NCBI GenBank assembly: GCA_022559845.1
Contig: CM040128.1
Location: 78,989,247 to 79,053,246 of the forward strand
Direction of reading: 5' to 3'
DNA: 64,000 nt
Source of the DNA: Amorphophallus konjac
Lineage: Eukaryota > Streptophyta > Magnoliopsida > Alismatales > Araceae
The position numbers and the translations under genes are program-made. Positions within the stretch are counted from its first letter, which is position 1; each line of letters starts with the position of its first letter. This document shows, one piece after another, positions 12,432 to 24,500 of the stretch. The notes under the pieces were generated by a model. It saw only the letters and a program-made list of their open reading frames with translations. It searched no databases and was not told where the DNA came from.

Positions 12432-13673
12432 CCCTCCTCCTCCAACCATTGTTGTTAAGGGTGCTCAACCCTCTCTTTCTGATTCCTCTTCCCAGAATTC
12501 GGCCAATCAGATTCTTCACATGATGGCCCAGTTAGATCCTACCCAACTCAATCTCCTCTGAGAAGATCTGCAGGGGCCGGATGCCCCGTCTTCAGTTCCT
12601 CCTCATGGCGTGTCTGCTGCCGCTAATTTATCTCCTATTATTGGGTTAGGGGCCGTCTCTGCTACGCCCATCGATCTCACTCCGGTTCACCCTCGGACCC
12701 TTCGATTCTCTGGCATGGAGATGGGCTAAGTCTCTACCTCGGCCCAACAGCCTCTTGAGAGGGGGAAGACCCAGATCCCCCTAACTTCTTATTCTGATCC
12801 ATACACCACTGTCTCTTCAGCGCCGCAGTCTCTTGTGGCCCCGGCTGATTTTATCCGTCTAAAACCAGGGGCCACCCAGTTGGCTCATGCAGATATGGGC
12901 CCTTCCTTGGCCCATTATCCATCTTATGGGCCTCCCCCTTCATCAGTTTATCCATCAGCTCCGTGTACTGGTTCAGTTCTTCCTGCTGTGCCTCCTCCTT
13001 CTCGGGAACGGGAACTTCTCGACAAATGGGCTGCTATGCAGCAGGAAATTGACCTCCTCCATAAGCGGGTCGGCCTGCAGTCTCTTGCTGATGTCCCTGT
13101 TCCTAACTTCCGGGACATTCGCTTCCCACCTCAGTCGGAGCTCCCTACATATCGTAAGTACGATGGGAATGGCAACCCGTTCATTCACATAAGGGAGTTT
13201 TTGTATGAATCGGCGCAGTTCTAGCATGACGACCGCCTTATGGCGTATCTCTTTCGCCGGTCATTGGATGGGGTGGCGTTAGAATGGTTTTATACTTTGC
13301 CATTGGAGGAGGCAGAAAGTCCAAGGTGGTCAAAGAGAAGTTCATAACAAGATTTCAAGACCGGGTGGGCCCGGAGTATTCCTTCACCGACTTAGTAGCA
13401 GAGAAGATGAAGCCAGACGAAGAGTTTTCCACTTATGTAGATAGATGGAGGCAGATGACCTCACGTGTGCCCGGGCAGATCCCGGAAGAAGAAAAAGTAA
13501 AATTGTTAATTTCAAATGCAACACCTACTTTCCGTGATATTCTGGTGACGAACGATATATCAAACATGCACCAGTTGTACAGTCGGGCCCGGTTTATCCT
13601 GACCCAATTCAAAGACTCCCCCATCCATTCCTTATTCAAGGCCCAGAGGTCCAAGACCACAAGAAAGACCTAG
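12432..13673 (+). pseudogene. gag: Tat Gag core, with nonsense changes and one frameshift
   Basis: Continuation of the gag frame after SIRE-B. One frame runs from 12432 to about 13310, broken only by TGA 12559, TAA 12727 and TAG 13222. Then a single shift near 13310-13325 leads into the frame ending at 13673. The core has the plant retrotransposon Gag signature: a basic lead, HIREFL near 13185, the SLDGVALEWFYTLP block near 13265, and WRQMTSRVPG near 13448. It would build the particle shell. The three stops fit C-to-T changes of CGA, CAA and CAG. Dead as a protein. Confidence 0.85.
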
Positions 13674-14311
13674 GGCCCTGTTATTGAGGGAGTTCAAACC
13701 AATGAGTAGGTGCAGGCTGTTCAGTTCCCCAACTAGTCCGCTCCACCCTATTTCCAACAACCTCCACGCAACCCCCAGTTCTCCACTCCACAAGCTCCCC
13801 GACCCCCTTTCCCAGCTCCCCAGCAGCCACAACAACCACCACCACCACCACAAAAGCCTCAGCAGCCACCCCAATACCACAATGTTCCTCCTCCCGCTGG
13901 TTATGGGCCTGCTCGACCGGTTCTGAAAAGAGCCCATTATCCTCCACTCCTGAAACTTTGCCAGACATTTTCTTAGCCTTGATGTACACTGGTGACATAC
14001 AGCTCCCGCCGGAACGTCAGAACTGGAACCCGACTGCCGATCAATCCAGATATTGCATATATCATCGGCAACCCGGGCACACAATAGACAAATGCTTTCA
14101 GTTCTGAGATTTGGTATATGATTTGCATGAGGGGCAAAGGATTGACTGGGCCCAGATGCATAAGTTGATAGAAGATATTAAAGAGAAGAGAAGATAGGCG
14201 AGGCCGCAGCAAGTGGCGCCACATCAGCAGCAGTAACAGCAGTTTCAACAACCCCAACCTCACCCTCAACAGCAGCAACAGCAACCTGAACTCGGGATTC
14301 ATCAAAATCCC
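13674..14311 (+). pseudogene. gag: Tat Gag C-terminus: Pro/Gln-rich linker and zinc knuckle
   Basis: A proline/glutamine-rich stretch (13674-13925) has in-frame TAG at 13707 and 13734. A frame change lies between about 13930 and 14040. Then comes a CX3H-type knuckle, YCIYHRQPGHTIDKC (about 14050-14095), typical of Tat Gag. Stops at 14105 (TGA), 14195 (TAG) and 14234 (TAA) follow; the last lies in a glutamine run and so was plainly CAA. This region would bind genomic RNA. Confidence 0.8.
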
Positions 14312-15160
14312 ATGCCAGACCACCAGCCCGCTCCTCAACAGCAGCCGCCGGCACCGACGCAAGTCAATGTTGTTCACCGCCCAGCCCCTAATGATGGGTG
14401 GTCGCATGATGATGAGACTCCCGCTCATCTCTTGGCCTTCCAACACACCAACTCCCCCGCACCTTCTGTTCCCTCCATTCTCCGGCCCAATACCTTGACC
14501 GCTACGCCATCCACTATTCCCTCCAGGTCACCCATTACACCCGCCACATTCCCCACCATTCCGCCGATCCTTCCACCATCACCCGCCATACCCTCCATCA
14601 GCACCCCTCCATTCAGCTCTTCACCCATCACCACTCCGCCAAGGCCTATCAGGCCAGCCTCCGCCATCCTCACCGCCATTCCTACCCCTTCCACTCACCC
14701 TACCGGGCCAATCGGGAGTCCATCTAAGGCTGTGCCGGCAAGAAACTGCGCCTTTTGGAGCGAGCGTTTATTCCACAGAAGTTACTCCTCTACTGGTGCA
14801 CCCGCACCCAACCCCCCGATTCCTTCCGCAACAATAGATACAGAAGAAACTGACCCCGTGCCTTGCACTAAATATGATTTGTTGCGACACTTGGATAGAA
14901 TGCCAGCAAAAATATCAATCCTGGAGTTAATTAAGAGGTCCACGCTACACCAAGACGCCCTGAGAGCTTTTTTGCAGAAAGTTATGGCTAGCGAGGACGT
15001 GGCAGTAGACAGTTTGCCGTCAGTGTTGGCCACTATCACAAAGGAGCCATCTATTTCATTTTCTGAGTCGGAGCTAGCACCCCCAGAGGCACGTCAAATG
15101 CCACTATGCATTACAATTTCTCTGAACAAGGTGGCCGTTGACTCAGCTCTAGTGGACACG
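14312..15160 (+). pseudogene. Tat Gag-protease linker and start of aspartic protease, split by the Tekay element
   Basis: Open for 283 codons up to the insertion. A Pro/Ser/Thr-rich low-complexity segment (14400-14850) is followed by a folded-looking part (CTKYDLLRHLDRMPAKISIL onward). Then comes the protease lead PLCITISLNKVAVDSALVDT, ending at 15160 on the first bases of the catalytic Asp-Thr-Gly. The rest resumes at 25264 after one acacg copy. The open frame beyond 15160 belongs to the inserted LTR and is not part of the protein. Confidence 0.85.
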
Positions 15161-16560
15161 TGTCACGTCCCGAGTGCGGAAGGAACCCGGAGATGCGTGA
15201 CGAGTTTATATCGATCATGTCAATCAGAGCGTTAGTGTATTCAACACAAAGACAGAGTGCGCAAAAGTAAAGATAACCCAATCCTTTATTTAATCACAAC
15301 CTCAAAGTACATCTATTACAATCCACTTAATGAAAGTGCTAAGACTCAATAAAAGAAAAGGTACAATGGTTGACTCAAGAAATTAGATAGATAAGACTAG
15401 TAGACGCTTGGATAGACGGAGTAGCTCTAATCTCTTTACTCTTGACCTTCCCCATCCGATTGAATCTCGTCATCGGACTTACCTGAAAAATAAGGGAAAA
15501 CACTAGATGAGCGAACGCTCAGTAGGAATTATATCTCAAGAGCTAGCTTGCTTTAAGTAAATTACAGGTTACATGAATGCAATAAAGCTATGCATGTTTG
15601 CGTAAAACGACAAGAGAGAGAGAGTACAACAAAAGGTAGTTGAGTAAACTAGCATGTCTTTCAAGAACTTATATCAATGAATGTCAAGATATTCAAGCAA
15701 GTATATTCATCATGTCATGTCGGGAAGTGGCTATCATGTTTCAAGCAAGTATATAAATACCCGTTCCGGGTCACGCAAGTCACGTCATGTCAAGTCGAGT
15801 ATGAGATTGTGGAATGTCTAATCAAGCTAGTCATGCACTTCGGTACAATGCCATACCGTGATCATTACAACTCCCATGGGCACTAGTACTTTCGGGTGCT
15901 CCTCCCAGGACCTGATCGGGCCCTATATGCGTAGGCATTGATCATGTATTTTTCGACATCCACTATAGTTATAGCCAATGTGGAATTTCAAGAAATACGC
16001 TTGTACGAACTTTTAAGGTAGATCTTGTGGAATAGCATTTCAAGGATTTGATCATGTGGTATAATGACAATAATAACGGTATAATCACGATTAACGATAA
16101 AACTAGGTGGAATCGGCTCCCTAACTCGGGTGCCATGACGATAGGAATAAGCGCCCATATGAACATGGTCGCTCGTTCTTGTACATGATAAGGTAGATAG
16201 AATTAGGGTACACAAGTACGGTACACTATTCTTAAATGATATGAATGGTATGGATTACCCATCCCATTATTTCAAGAATATTCTCATGACATACAAACAG
16301 CATGTCGTGAGGGTCGGTACACCATGTTTCTTTAGAGTGACATGGCGATTAAGTAGTGTCATGGGTTTTAATGGTACAACCAGCTCGGCTGCCTTGAGGG
16401 AATCCAAGACTAGCGGAGTCTTACGAAGGTCTCTATGATAAAGTCACCGGTCCAAAGGAATGGAATGTCCCATGGAGAGTTCATCTATCACCGAGAGATA
16501 GTGTGTAACCGATAAAACATCGTGAAACATGGGACTATATTCACGGAATGGAATATAGTG

Positions 16561-16562
<2 letters not shown>

Positions 16563-16602
<40 letters not shown>
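16563..16602. repeat. (TA)n microsatellite
   Basis: About 20 TA units. The matching site in the right LTR (near 22944) has about half as many, showing slippage after insertion. Confidence 0.95.
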
Positions 16603-16603
<1 letters not shown>

Positions 16604-17853
16604 CCCACTGCCATGGATTACAGAAAAACCACGAAAACATGACTGTTAGAAAATTGACGTCTGGTACTGAGTCTTTATTTTTATAATTGACGCCTTTGTT
16701 TGGGTCGTCATTTCAGTAATTGACGACTCTTCATTCAGTCGTTTAATCCATATTTTTGTTGCTAAAAATTTCTAAATTTCAGTCGTTCAGGTAAATGGCG
16801 ACTTATCTAAAGTCTTCAATTTATTAAAACGCGCCCTAGTCAGGGGCGTCATACATCAAAAACAAGGCAGGGTTCACGTCGTCAATTCCAATATCCAGGA
16901 AGGTTAATATATATCAAAATTTCAAGGCTTGTCACTAAGTCGCACCCATGGTTGCGGGCGTCCATTTAAATGACGACCTGATCTGGGTCGCTAATTCTTT
17001 GTCTTGTGATTTGCACCGGACAGGTACAATCACAGGCACAAGGTTCATGAAGTTGGTCTGATCAAGAAACAAATGACATGTACAGGTAGAGAAAAATATC
17101 AGGAATTTATGGACATGATCATGCATTAGTTTACATATATAGGTTCACAGTTATTAAATTTGGAACATGGGGTATTTATTAAATAACTAGAAAATTGACG
17201 ACTGTTACTCGGTCGTTAGTTTAAAATGATGCCCTGATGTGGGTCGTCAATTCCATTTATGCAGTAAACAAACAAACTTCATTCTGGAACCGAAATCTGT
17301 AACTACTGAATTCATCTGCAAACCTATATGCATGCAATAACTTGCTAAATATTGAATTTTTGCTAAATCTTGAGAAAACCTACCTTGGTGATATGATTCT
17401 GGTTGATAGAACAAGAAGATAAAGGATGTATGTCTCCTTAGAACGATACTCTATTTTCAACAGAGTGCCTTCTCGTTGCACCCAGACCACGGAGGAAGAT
17501 AATAAGAGCAACTGCTCTTGATCCCACCGTGCAGTAGAGAAAGCAATGGCTTTTTCCTCCACAAAATCAACCAGCAAGGATAAGAAGACGATGAAGAAGA
17601 TCCTTGGAACGATGATCAATAGAGCAAGGAAGAAGGTTTCTGACGAAGAACTGTTCGTCCGAAGAAAGTAGCAGCAGCTCCTTCTCGTTGCAGACAACCT
17701 GCAGAAGAAGGATGAAGAACCTGGTGAAGAACTGTTATGTTCTTCACGTAGCAGCACAGCAATCGACAGGAAGAAGAAGAACTTCACGGCAGAAGAGCAG
17801 CAGGATGTCTTTGGCAAATAGTATTAACGTTGTTTCGGCGGAAAGGAGATGGG

Positions 17854-17862
17854 TATTTATAG
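17854..17862 (-). promoter_or_regulatory. TATA box in Tekay-like left LTR
   Basis: CTATAAATA on the minus strand, in a GC-richer context. The right LTR has it at 24213-24221. Confidence 0.6.
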
Positions 17863-19001
17863 GAGAAGAATCCTAATAGGTTCTAAGAATTTGATTAGGA
17901 TTAGAACTTCCCTCTTTAGAATCCAATTATACTTTAACTCTTCCTCGTATTCATCCTTTCCTTAACCTAAACTTGCCCAGTTATCTGCTTAGTTCGAACC
18001 TAACACAAACGGGTCCTTTTGTAATTGACGCCTTAGGCTGGGGCGCTTATTTGAAATTGACGCCCACACGTGAAGTCTTCAATTCTTTCTCTTTAATTCT
18101 TTCTGGATTTTTATCTTTTTTTCTGGAAGTGATCTAGATGGAAAATTTTAAGAGTATTAATTTTTCATTTTTCTCTATTTTTACATATAATTATTTTTCC
18201 AAAATTCTTTAGTCAAAAAAACGGCACTATTCATTAATTTGAATTGACAACTTGCTCAAAGTCACTTCTTATGGAATTGACGCTCGTAGATGTGGGCGTC
18301 AATTCATTTTTGATTTTTCTATTTGACCTCCAAAAGACCGATATCGTGTATATACCCCTATTCTTTTATAATATCCTTAACTATATACTTTATTTGACCT
18401 TTACTAATTTAGAAATAACGACTTATATTAAGTCGTTTTTCACGTTATAAACGCATATACTAAGAGGCGTCATTTAAGTTTTGGTCATTTCTCATTGCCC
18501 TTGAAAAGACCAAAATTGTATATATGTCCATTCTTTTATCCTTTGTATATCTTTAATGTATTTAAATCTTATATATATATATATATATATATCCTTCTCC
18601 CTTCTAATAAAGTTATAATATAGTAAATGTGGAATATTAAATTTTTTAAATTAATAATAAAATATAAATTGACATTTTCCTCAAGATTTAATGATTCTTA
18701 ATTCAATTAAAATTATTTTGTGCATCTAATGGCTACTTAAAATAACATGTTATTCTTAAATGTATTATAATATAATGATAAGGTCTATGAGTCCATTTTG
18801 TAAGACTTTTCAGAATGTAAGGGGGTTATGTACAAGGTCCAGGCCTCGTTTAATTATTATATATTTATATATTTTAATTTTTTATTTAGACTTTCTAGTC
18901 CTTTAATTTACCAGGGTTGCTACACCCTCCCCCGCTTAAAAGAATTTGGTCCCCAAATTTAATCGCGTATAGACGTGGAGAGTGTAGAGTACATACCTTT
19001 T

Positions 19002-19508
19002 TTAGAATAATTCTGGGAATCGTTTCCTCATAGACTCCTCGGTCTCCCATGTGGCTTCGTGTTCTGAACATTTACTCCATTGCACCTTAACCATGGGCAT
19101 AACTTTATTCCTTAATGTTCGCACCTCGCGATCGAGGATCTTCATGGGCTTTTGTTCATAAGTGAGATCCCTTTGAATCACCAGGTCTCCATAATCAATG
19201 ATATGTGACGGATCGTGCACATATTTCTTCAACATTGATATGTGGAATACATTATGAACTTCGGACAATTGAGGAGGTAACGCGACGCGGTAAGCAACCT
19301 CGCCAACTCTTTCTAGTATCTCAAAAGGTCCGATAAACCTTGGTGTAAGCTTGCCCTTAACACCAAATCTCCTTATTCCACATCCAGGTGATATCTTGAG
19401 AAATACGTGATCTCCGACTTGGAATTCGAGATCTCTTCTTCTTGTGTCAGCATAAGCCTTCTGTCTAGACTGAGCAACTTGAAGTCTTTCTCTAATCAAC
19501 TGAATCAT
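19002..19508 (-). pseudogene. Integrase C-terminal domain and chromodomain of the Tekay-like element
   Basis: The 168 residues begin in the integrase C-terminal region (RQKAYADTRRRDLEFQVGDH), pass the GPF-type motif (RFIGPFEILERVGEVAYRVA, about residues 58-78), then HNVFHISMLKKYV. They end in a chromodomain with VKVQWSKCSEHEATWETEE (about 140-158). Chromodomains of this group direct integration to heterochromatin. The integrase zinc finger and DDE core are absent. The upstream neighbour is RT, joined by an internal deletion at about 19509-19522. Confidence 0.9.
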
Positions 19509-19522
19509 TTCAGTGGTATCCC

Positions 19523-19903
19523 TTACCTGAGATCAATCTTTGAAAAATACTTGGATCCAGATATTTGATCAAATAACTCATCGATTCTCGGCAGTGGATA
19601 CTTGTTCTTGATAGTGAGATGATTCAACTGTCGATAGTCGATGCATAACATCATGGATCCATCTTTCTTCTTTACAAATAGCACAGGTGCTCCCCACGGG
19701 GAAGTGCTTGGTCTGATAAATCCTTTCCTGAGAAGTTCCATCAATTGCTCCTTTAATTCCTTAAGTTCGGCAGGGGACATCCTATATGGTGCCTTAGAAA
19801 CTGGACCAGCACCATTGACCAAATCGATGGTGAAGGCCACTTCTCTTGGTGGAGGTAATCCAGGCAAATCTTCCGAAAAACACGTCCGAAAATTCTTGCA
19901 CAA
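19523..19903 (-). pseudogene. Reverse transcriptase N-terminal fragment of the Tekay-like element
   Basis: The fragment shows [18 protein letters not shown], then [20 protein letters not shown] and [20 protein letters not shown], the classic opening of chromovirus RT. It stops at KYFSKIDLR with a TAA, just before the palm motifs. The catalytic YVDD region and everything to the integrase tail are deleted. In full-length relatives about 1,000 residues lie between the two parts; that figure is family knowledge, not measured here. Confidence 0.88.
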
Positions 19904-20082
19904 CTGGGATGTCTTCTACCTTAGTCTCCTTAATGGTGACAAACGCAAGGAAAGATACACATCCTTTCCTTATTAGCTTGCTAGCTCAAAGAGCTGAAAT
20001 AAGAGGCGACTTGCTCCGATTCTTTGGACAAGTATATGCTAGTTCCGAGAATTCCTTGAAAGTAACCCTGCTATTACGGCAA

Positions 20083-20360
20083 TCAACAGTTGCCTGATAC
20101 ATGGATAACCAATCTGCTCTTTAATATGACATCATATTCCTTTAAATCTAGGCATATTAGGTTGATAGGAAAATTTCTACCCTTTACCAAGACTTCACAA
20201 TTCTGATAATGATGAGTAATATCAGTTTCATTTTCGAGAGGAGTAGATAAAACTATTTTTATCCATTCCGGTTCCATAGGTAATGGATCAGCAAACCTCT
20301 TGGAAATAAAAGAATGTGATGCACCCGTATCAAATAAGACATGTGCAGACTTGGAACAAA
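20083..20360 (-). pseudogene. Aspartic protease of the Tekay-like element
   Basis: The minus strand near 20340 encodes VLFDTGASHSFISKRFADPL, the retropepsin active site, followed by NCEVLVKGRNFPINLICLDL and a DVIL motif near the end (close to 20110). In relatives it processes Gag-Pol. A stop near 20083 and shifts further on separate it from RT. Confidence 0.8.
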
Positions 20361-20415
20361 CTTTCAGTCTACCTTCTACCAGTCCACCTTTGTCTTGATC
20401 CGCCTCCTTAATAGC

Positions 20416-21370
20416 CTAGAGACGCGCATTCTTGGTCACCGGGCGCTTCCCATCACTGGCTTGATCATTGAGTAGGGGACAGTCGGGAATCCTATGATCA
20501 CGGCTCCCACAACGGAGACACTCTCCAAGTTTCCTCCAACATTCTTCGGCCTTATGTCCGGCCTTGTCACAGTGTCTACACACCACTTTAGAAGGTGTGG
20601 TGGTGATGGAGAACGGCTTGTTAATCTTTTTGATTTTCTTCTCCTGAGAAGACTCTCTTCTGTTACTTGGCCTTTTCTTGAAATTAGGTTTGAAAGTGCC
20701 GGAGCTGGTAACATGCTCCTTCTTGTTTCTCCCACGGATCCTATCAGATAGTTCCGTGGCATCTTCTAGTAACTGAGCTCGGCTTACCATCTCTTGAATA
20801 GACCTGTATGTCCATCGGCGCCAGCTGTGTGATATATTGGGGTCTGATCCCATTTAGGAATCTCCTAGCTTTCATCTTCTCGGTACTAACTAGATGTTTA
20901 GCATATCGAGACAACCTAGAAAATTATGCCTCATACTCAGCCACCGATAATGAGCGTTGTTTAAGTGCGGTGAATTCAGAGACCTTCTTCTCCTGGACTC
21001 TGTCCGAAAAATATTTATTGTTGAAATGTTCGACAAACTCCTCCCAAGTAACTTGTCCTTGTTCTAATGTGGCTTCCACCGACTCCCACCAACAGCGGGC
21101 GTCCCTTTCCAATTGAAATGTTGCTAACGGGACCTTCTCTTGGTCCGTGCATTGCATAACCCGAAAAATACGTTTGGTCTCCTGGATCCAGTGCTCAGCG
21201 TCATCCAGATCAGTGGATCCCATGAACTTAGGAGGGTTCATGTTCTTGAAGCTTTGGTGGAGATTTCCTACCCCACGATGTGCACCTCCTTGTGCCACTT
21301 GTTGAAGTGCATGGGTCATGCCTTACAGAGTGCGTTGCATGTTGCGCCACTGAGCACGTTCGGCAGCCAT
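20416..21370 (-). pseudogene. gag: Gag of the Tekay-like element
   Basis: It starts at ATG 21370 (MAAERAQW) with a TAA after 15 codons, where a glutamine is usual. The Gag core has NPPKFMGSTDLDDAEHWI, WWESVEATLEQGQVTWEEF and FNNKYFSDRVQEKKVSEF, a typical chromovirus Gag. A stop at about 20924 and a frame change near 20840 follow. Then come two zinc knuckles, CRHCDKAGHKAEEC and CLRCGSRDHRIPDC (about 20580-20480). It would package the element RNA. Confidence 0.85.
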
Positions 21371-21520
21371 TATCCTATAATTACAATAACTATATTAATA
21401 TGTGATGATGTTCAAAGGCTTTGATTCTAAGTTAACTTAACCCTTGGTTCTACCGAATCTCATCGGTTAAAGGTTTAAACCTATCCTTGGACTTGGGTTT
21501 CCTAGGAATTGAATATCCGA

Positions 21521-21533
21521 GGCTCTGATACCA
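21521..21533 (-). promoter_or_regulatory. Primer binding site of the Tekay-like element
   Basis: Antisense ggctctgatacca, that is TGGTATCAGAGCC on the element strand, complementary to initiator Met tRNA. It is about 7 bases from the LTR end at 21541. Confidence 0.8.
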
Positions 21534-21540
21534 CAAAAAC

Positions 21541-24500
21541 TGTCACGTCCCGAGCGCGGAAGGAACCCGGAGATGCGTGACGAGTTTATATCGATCATGT
21601 CAATCAGAGCGTTAGTGTATTCAACACAAAGACAGAGTGCGCAAAAGTAAAGATAACCCAATCCTTTATTCAATCACAACCTCAAAGTACATCTATTACA
21701 ATCCACTTAATGAAAGTGCTAAGACTCAATAAAAGAAAAGGTACAATGGTTGACTCAAGAAATTAGAAAGATAAGACTAGTAGACGCTTGGATAGACGGA
21801 GTAGCTCTAATCTCTTCACTCTTGACCTTCCCCATCCGATTGAATCTCGTCATCAGACTTACCTAAAAAATAAGGGAAAACACAAGATGAGCGAACGCTC
21901 AGTAGGAATTATATCTCAAGAGCTAGCTTGCTTTAAGTAAATTACAGGTTACATGAATGCAATAAAGCTATGCATGTTTGCGTAAAACGATAAGAGAGAG
22001 AGAGTATAACAAGAGGTAATTGAGTAAACTAGCATGTCTTTCAAGAACTTATATCAATGAATGTCAAGATATTCAAGCAAGTATATTCATCATGTCATGT
22101 CGGGAAGTGGCTATCATGTTTCAAGCAAGTATATAAATACCCTTTCCCGGTCACACAAGTCACGTCATGTCAAGTCGAGTATGAGATTGTGGAATGTCTA
22201 ATCAAGCTAGTCATGCACTTCGGTACAGTGCCATACCGTGATCATTACAACTCCCATGGGCACTAGTACTTTCGGGTGCTCCTCCCAGGACCTGATCGGG
22301 CCCTATATGCGTAGGCATTGATCATGTATTTTTTGACATCCACTATAGTTATAGCCAATGTGGAATTTCAAGGAATAAGCTTGTACGAACTTTTAAGGTA
22401 GATCTTGTGGAATAGCATTTCAAGGATTTGATCATGTGGTATAATGACAATAATAACGGTATAATCATGATTAACGATAAAACTAGGTGGAATCGGCTCC
22501 CTAACTCGGGTGCCATGACGATAGGAATAAGCGCCCATATGAACATGGTCGCTCGTTCTTGTACATGATAAGGTAGATAGAATTAGGGTACACAAGTACG
22601 GTACACTATTCTTAAAGGATATGAATGGTATGGATTACCCATCCCATTATTTCAAGAATATTCTCATGACATACAAACAGCATGTCATGAGGGTTGGTAC
22701 ACCATGTTTCTTTAGAGTGACATGGCGATTAAGTAGTGTCATGGGTTTTAATGGTACAACCAGCTCGACTGCCTTGAGGGAATCCAAGGCTAGCGGAGTC
22801 TTACAGAGGTCTCTATGATAAAGTCACCGGTCCAAAGAAATGGAATGTCCCATGGAGAGTTCATCTATCACCGAGAAATAGTGTGTAACCGATAAAACAT
22901 CGTGAAACATGGGACTATATTCACGGAATGGAATATAGTGCCTATATATATATATATATAACCCACTGCCATGGATTACAGAAAAACCACGAAAACATGA
23001 CTATTAGAAAATTGACGTCTGGTACTGAGTCTTTATTTTTATAATTGACGCCTTTGTTTGGGTCGTCATTTCAGTAATTGACGACTCTTCATTCAGTCGT
23101 TTAATCCATATTTTTGTTGCTAAAAATTTCTAAATTTCAGTCGTTCAGGTAAATGGCGACTTATCTAAAGTCTTCAATTTATTAAAACGCGCCCTAGTCA
23201 GGGGCGTCATACATCAAAAACAAGGCAGGGTTCACGTCGTCAATTCCAATATCCAGGAAGGTTAATATATATCAAAATTTCAAGGCTTGTCACTAAGTCG
23301 CGCCCATGGTTGCGGGCGTCCATTTAAATGACGACCTGATCTAGGTCGCTAATTCTTTGTCTTGTGATTTGCACCGGACAGGTACAATCACAGGCACAAG
23401 GTTCATGAAGTTGGTCTGATCAAGAAACAAATGACATGTACAGGTAGAGAAAAATATCAGGAATTTATGGACATGATCATGCATTAATTTACATATATAG
23501 GTTCACAGTTATTAAATTTTGAACATGGGGTATTTATTAAATAACTAGAAAATTGACGACTGTTACTCGGTCGTTAGTTTAAAATGACGCCCTGATGTGG
23601 GTCGTCAATTCCATTTATGCAGTAAACGAACAAACTTCATTCTGGAAACGAAATCTGTAACTACTGAATTCATCTGCAAACCTATATGCATGCATTAACT
23701 TGCTAAATATTAAATTTTTGCTAAATCTTGAGAAAACCTACCTTGGTGATATGATTCTGGTTGACAGAACGTGAAGATAAAGGATGTATGTCTCCTTAGA
23801 ACGATACTCTGTTTTCAACAGAGTGCCTTCTCGTTGCACCCAGACCACAGGAGGAAGATAATAAGAGCAACTGCTCTTGATCCCACCGTGCAGTAGAGAA
23901 AGCAATGGCTTTTTCCTCCACAAAATCAACCAGGAAGGATAAGAAGACGATGAAGAAGATCCTTGGAACGATGATCAATAGAGCAAGGAAGAAGGTTTCT
24001 GACGAAGAAATGTTCGTCCGAAGAAAGTAGCAGCAGCTCCTTCTCATTGCAGACAACCTGCAGAAGAAGGATGAAGAACCTGGTGAAGAACTGTTATGTT
24101 CTTCACGTAGCAGCACAGCAATCGGCAGGAAGAAGAAGAACTTCACGGCAGAAGAGCAGCAAGATGTCTTTGGCAAATAGTATTAACGTGGTTTCGGCGG
24201 AAAGGAGATGAGTATTTATAGGAGAAGAATCCTAATAGGTTCCAAGAATTTGATTAGGATCAGAACTTCCCTCTTTAGAATCTAATTATACTTTAACTCT
24301 TCCTCGTATTCATCCTTTCCTTAACCTAAACTTGCCCAGTTATCTTCTTAGTTCGAACCTAACACAAACGGGTCCTTTTGTAATTGACATCTTAGGCTGG
24401 GACATTTATTTGAAATTGACGCCCACACGTGAAGTCTTCAATTCTTTCTCTTTAATTCTTTCTGGATTTTTATCTTTTTTTCTGGATGTGATCTAGATGG

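Larger units (their letters stand above)
15161..18924 (-). repeat. Tekay-like 3' LTR (left copy)
   Basis: Nearly identical to 21541-25263 apart from scattered substitutions and a longer (TA)n at 16563-16602, so the insertion is young. Two zones (about 16640-17260 and 18020-18480) carry a dozen 23-24 nt hairpin boxes of the TGACG(A/C)C...G(T/G)CGTCA type. A minus-strand TATA box lies at 17854-17862. An open minus-strand frame at 17380-17817, also in the other LTR, has no family features and is probably leader sequence. Confidence 0.92.

Noticed and set aside
17380..17817. 145-codon minus-strand frame in the Tekay-like LTR, also at 23796-24176
   Set aside because: Present because the LTR is duplicated; serine/phenylalanine-rich from GAAGAA repeats, no domain, and the C-terminal part differs by a frameshift between copies.
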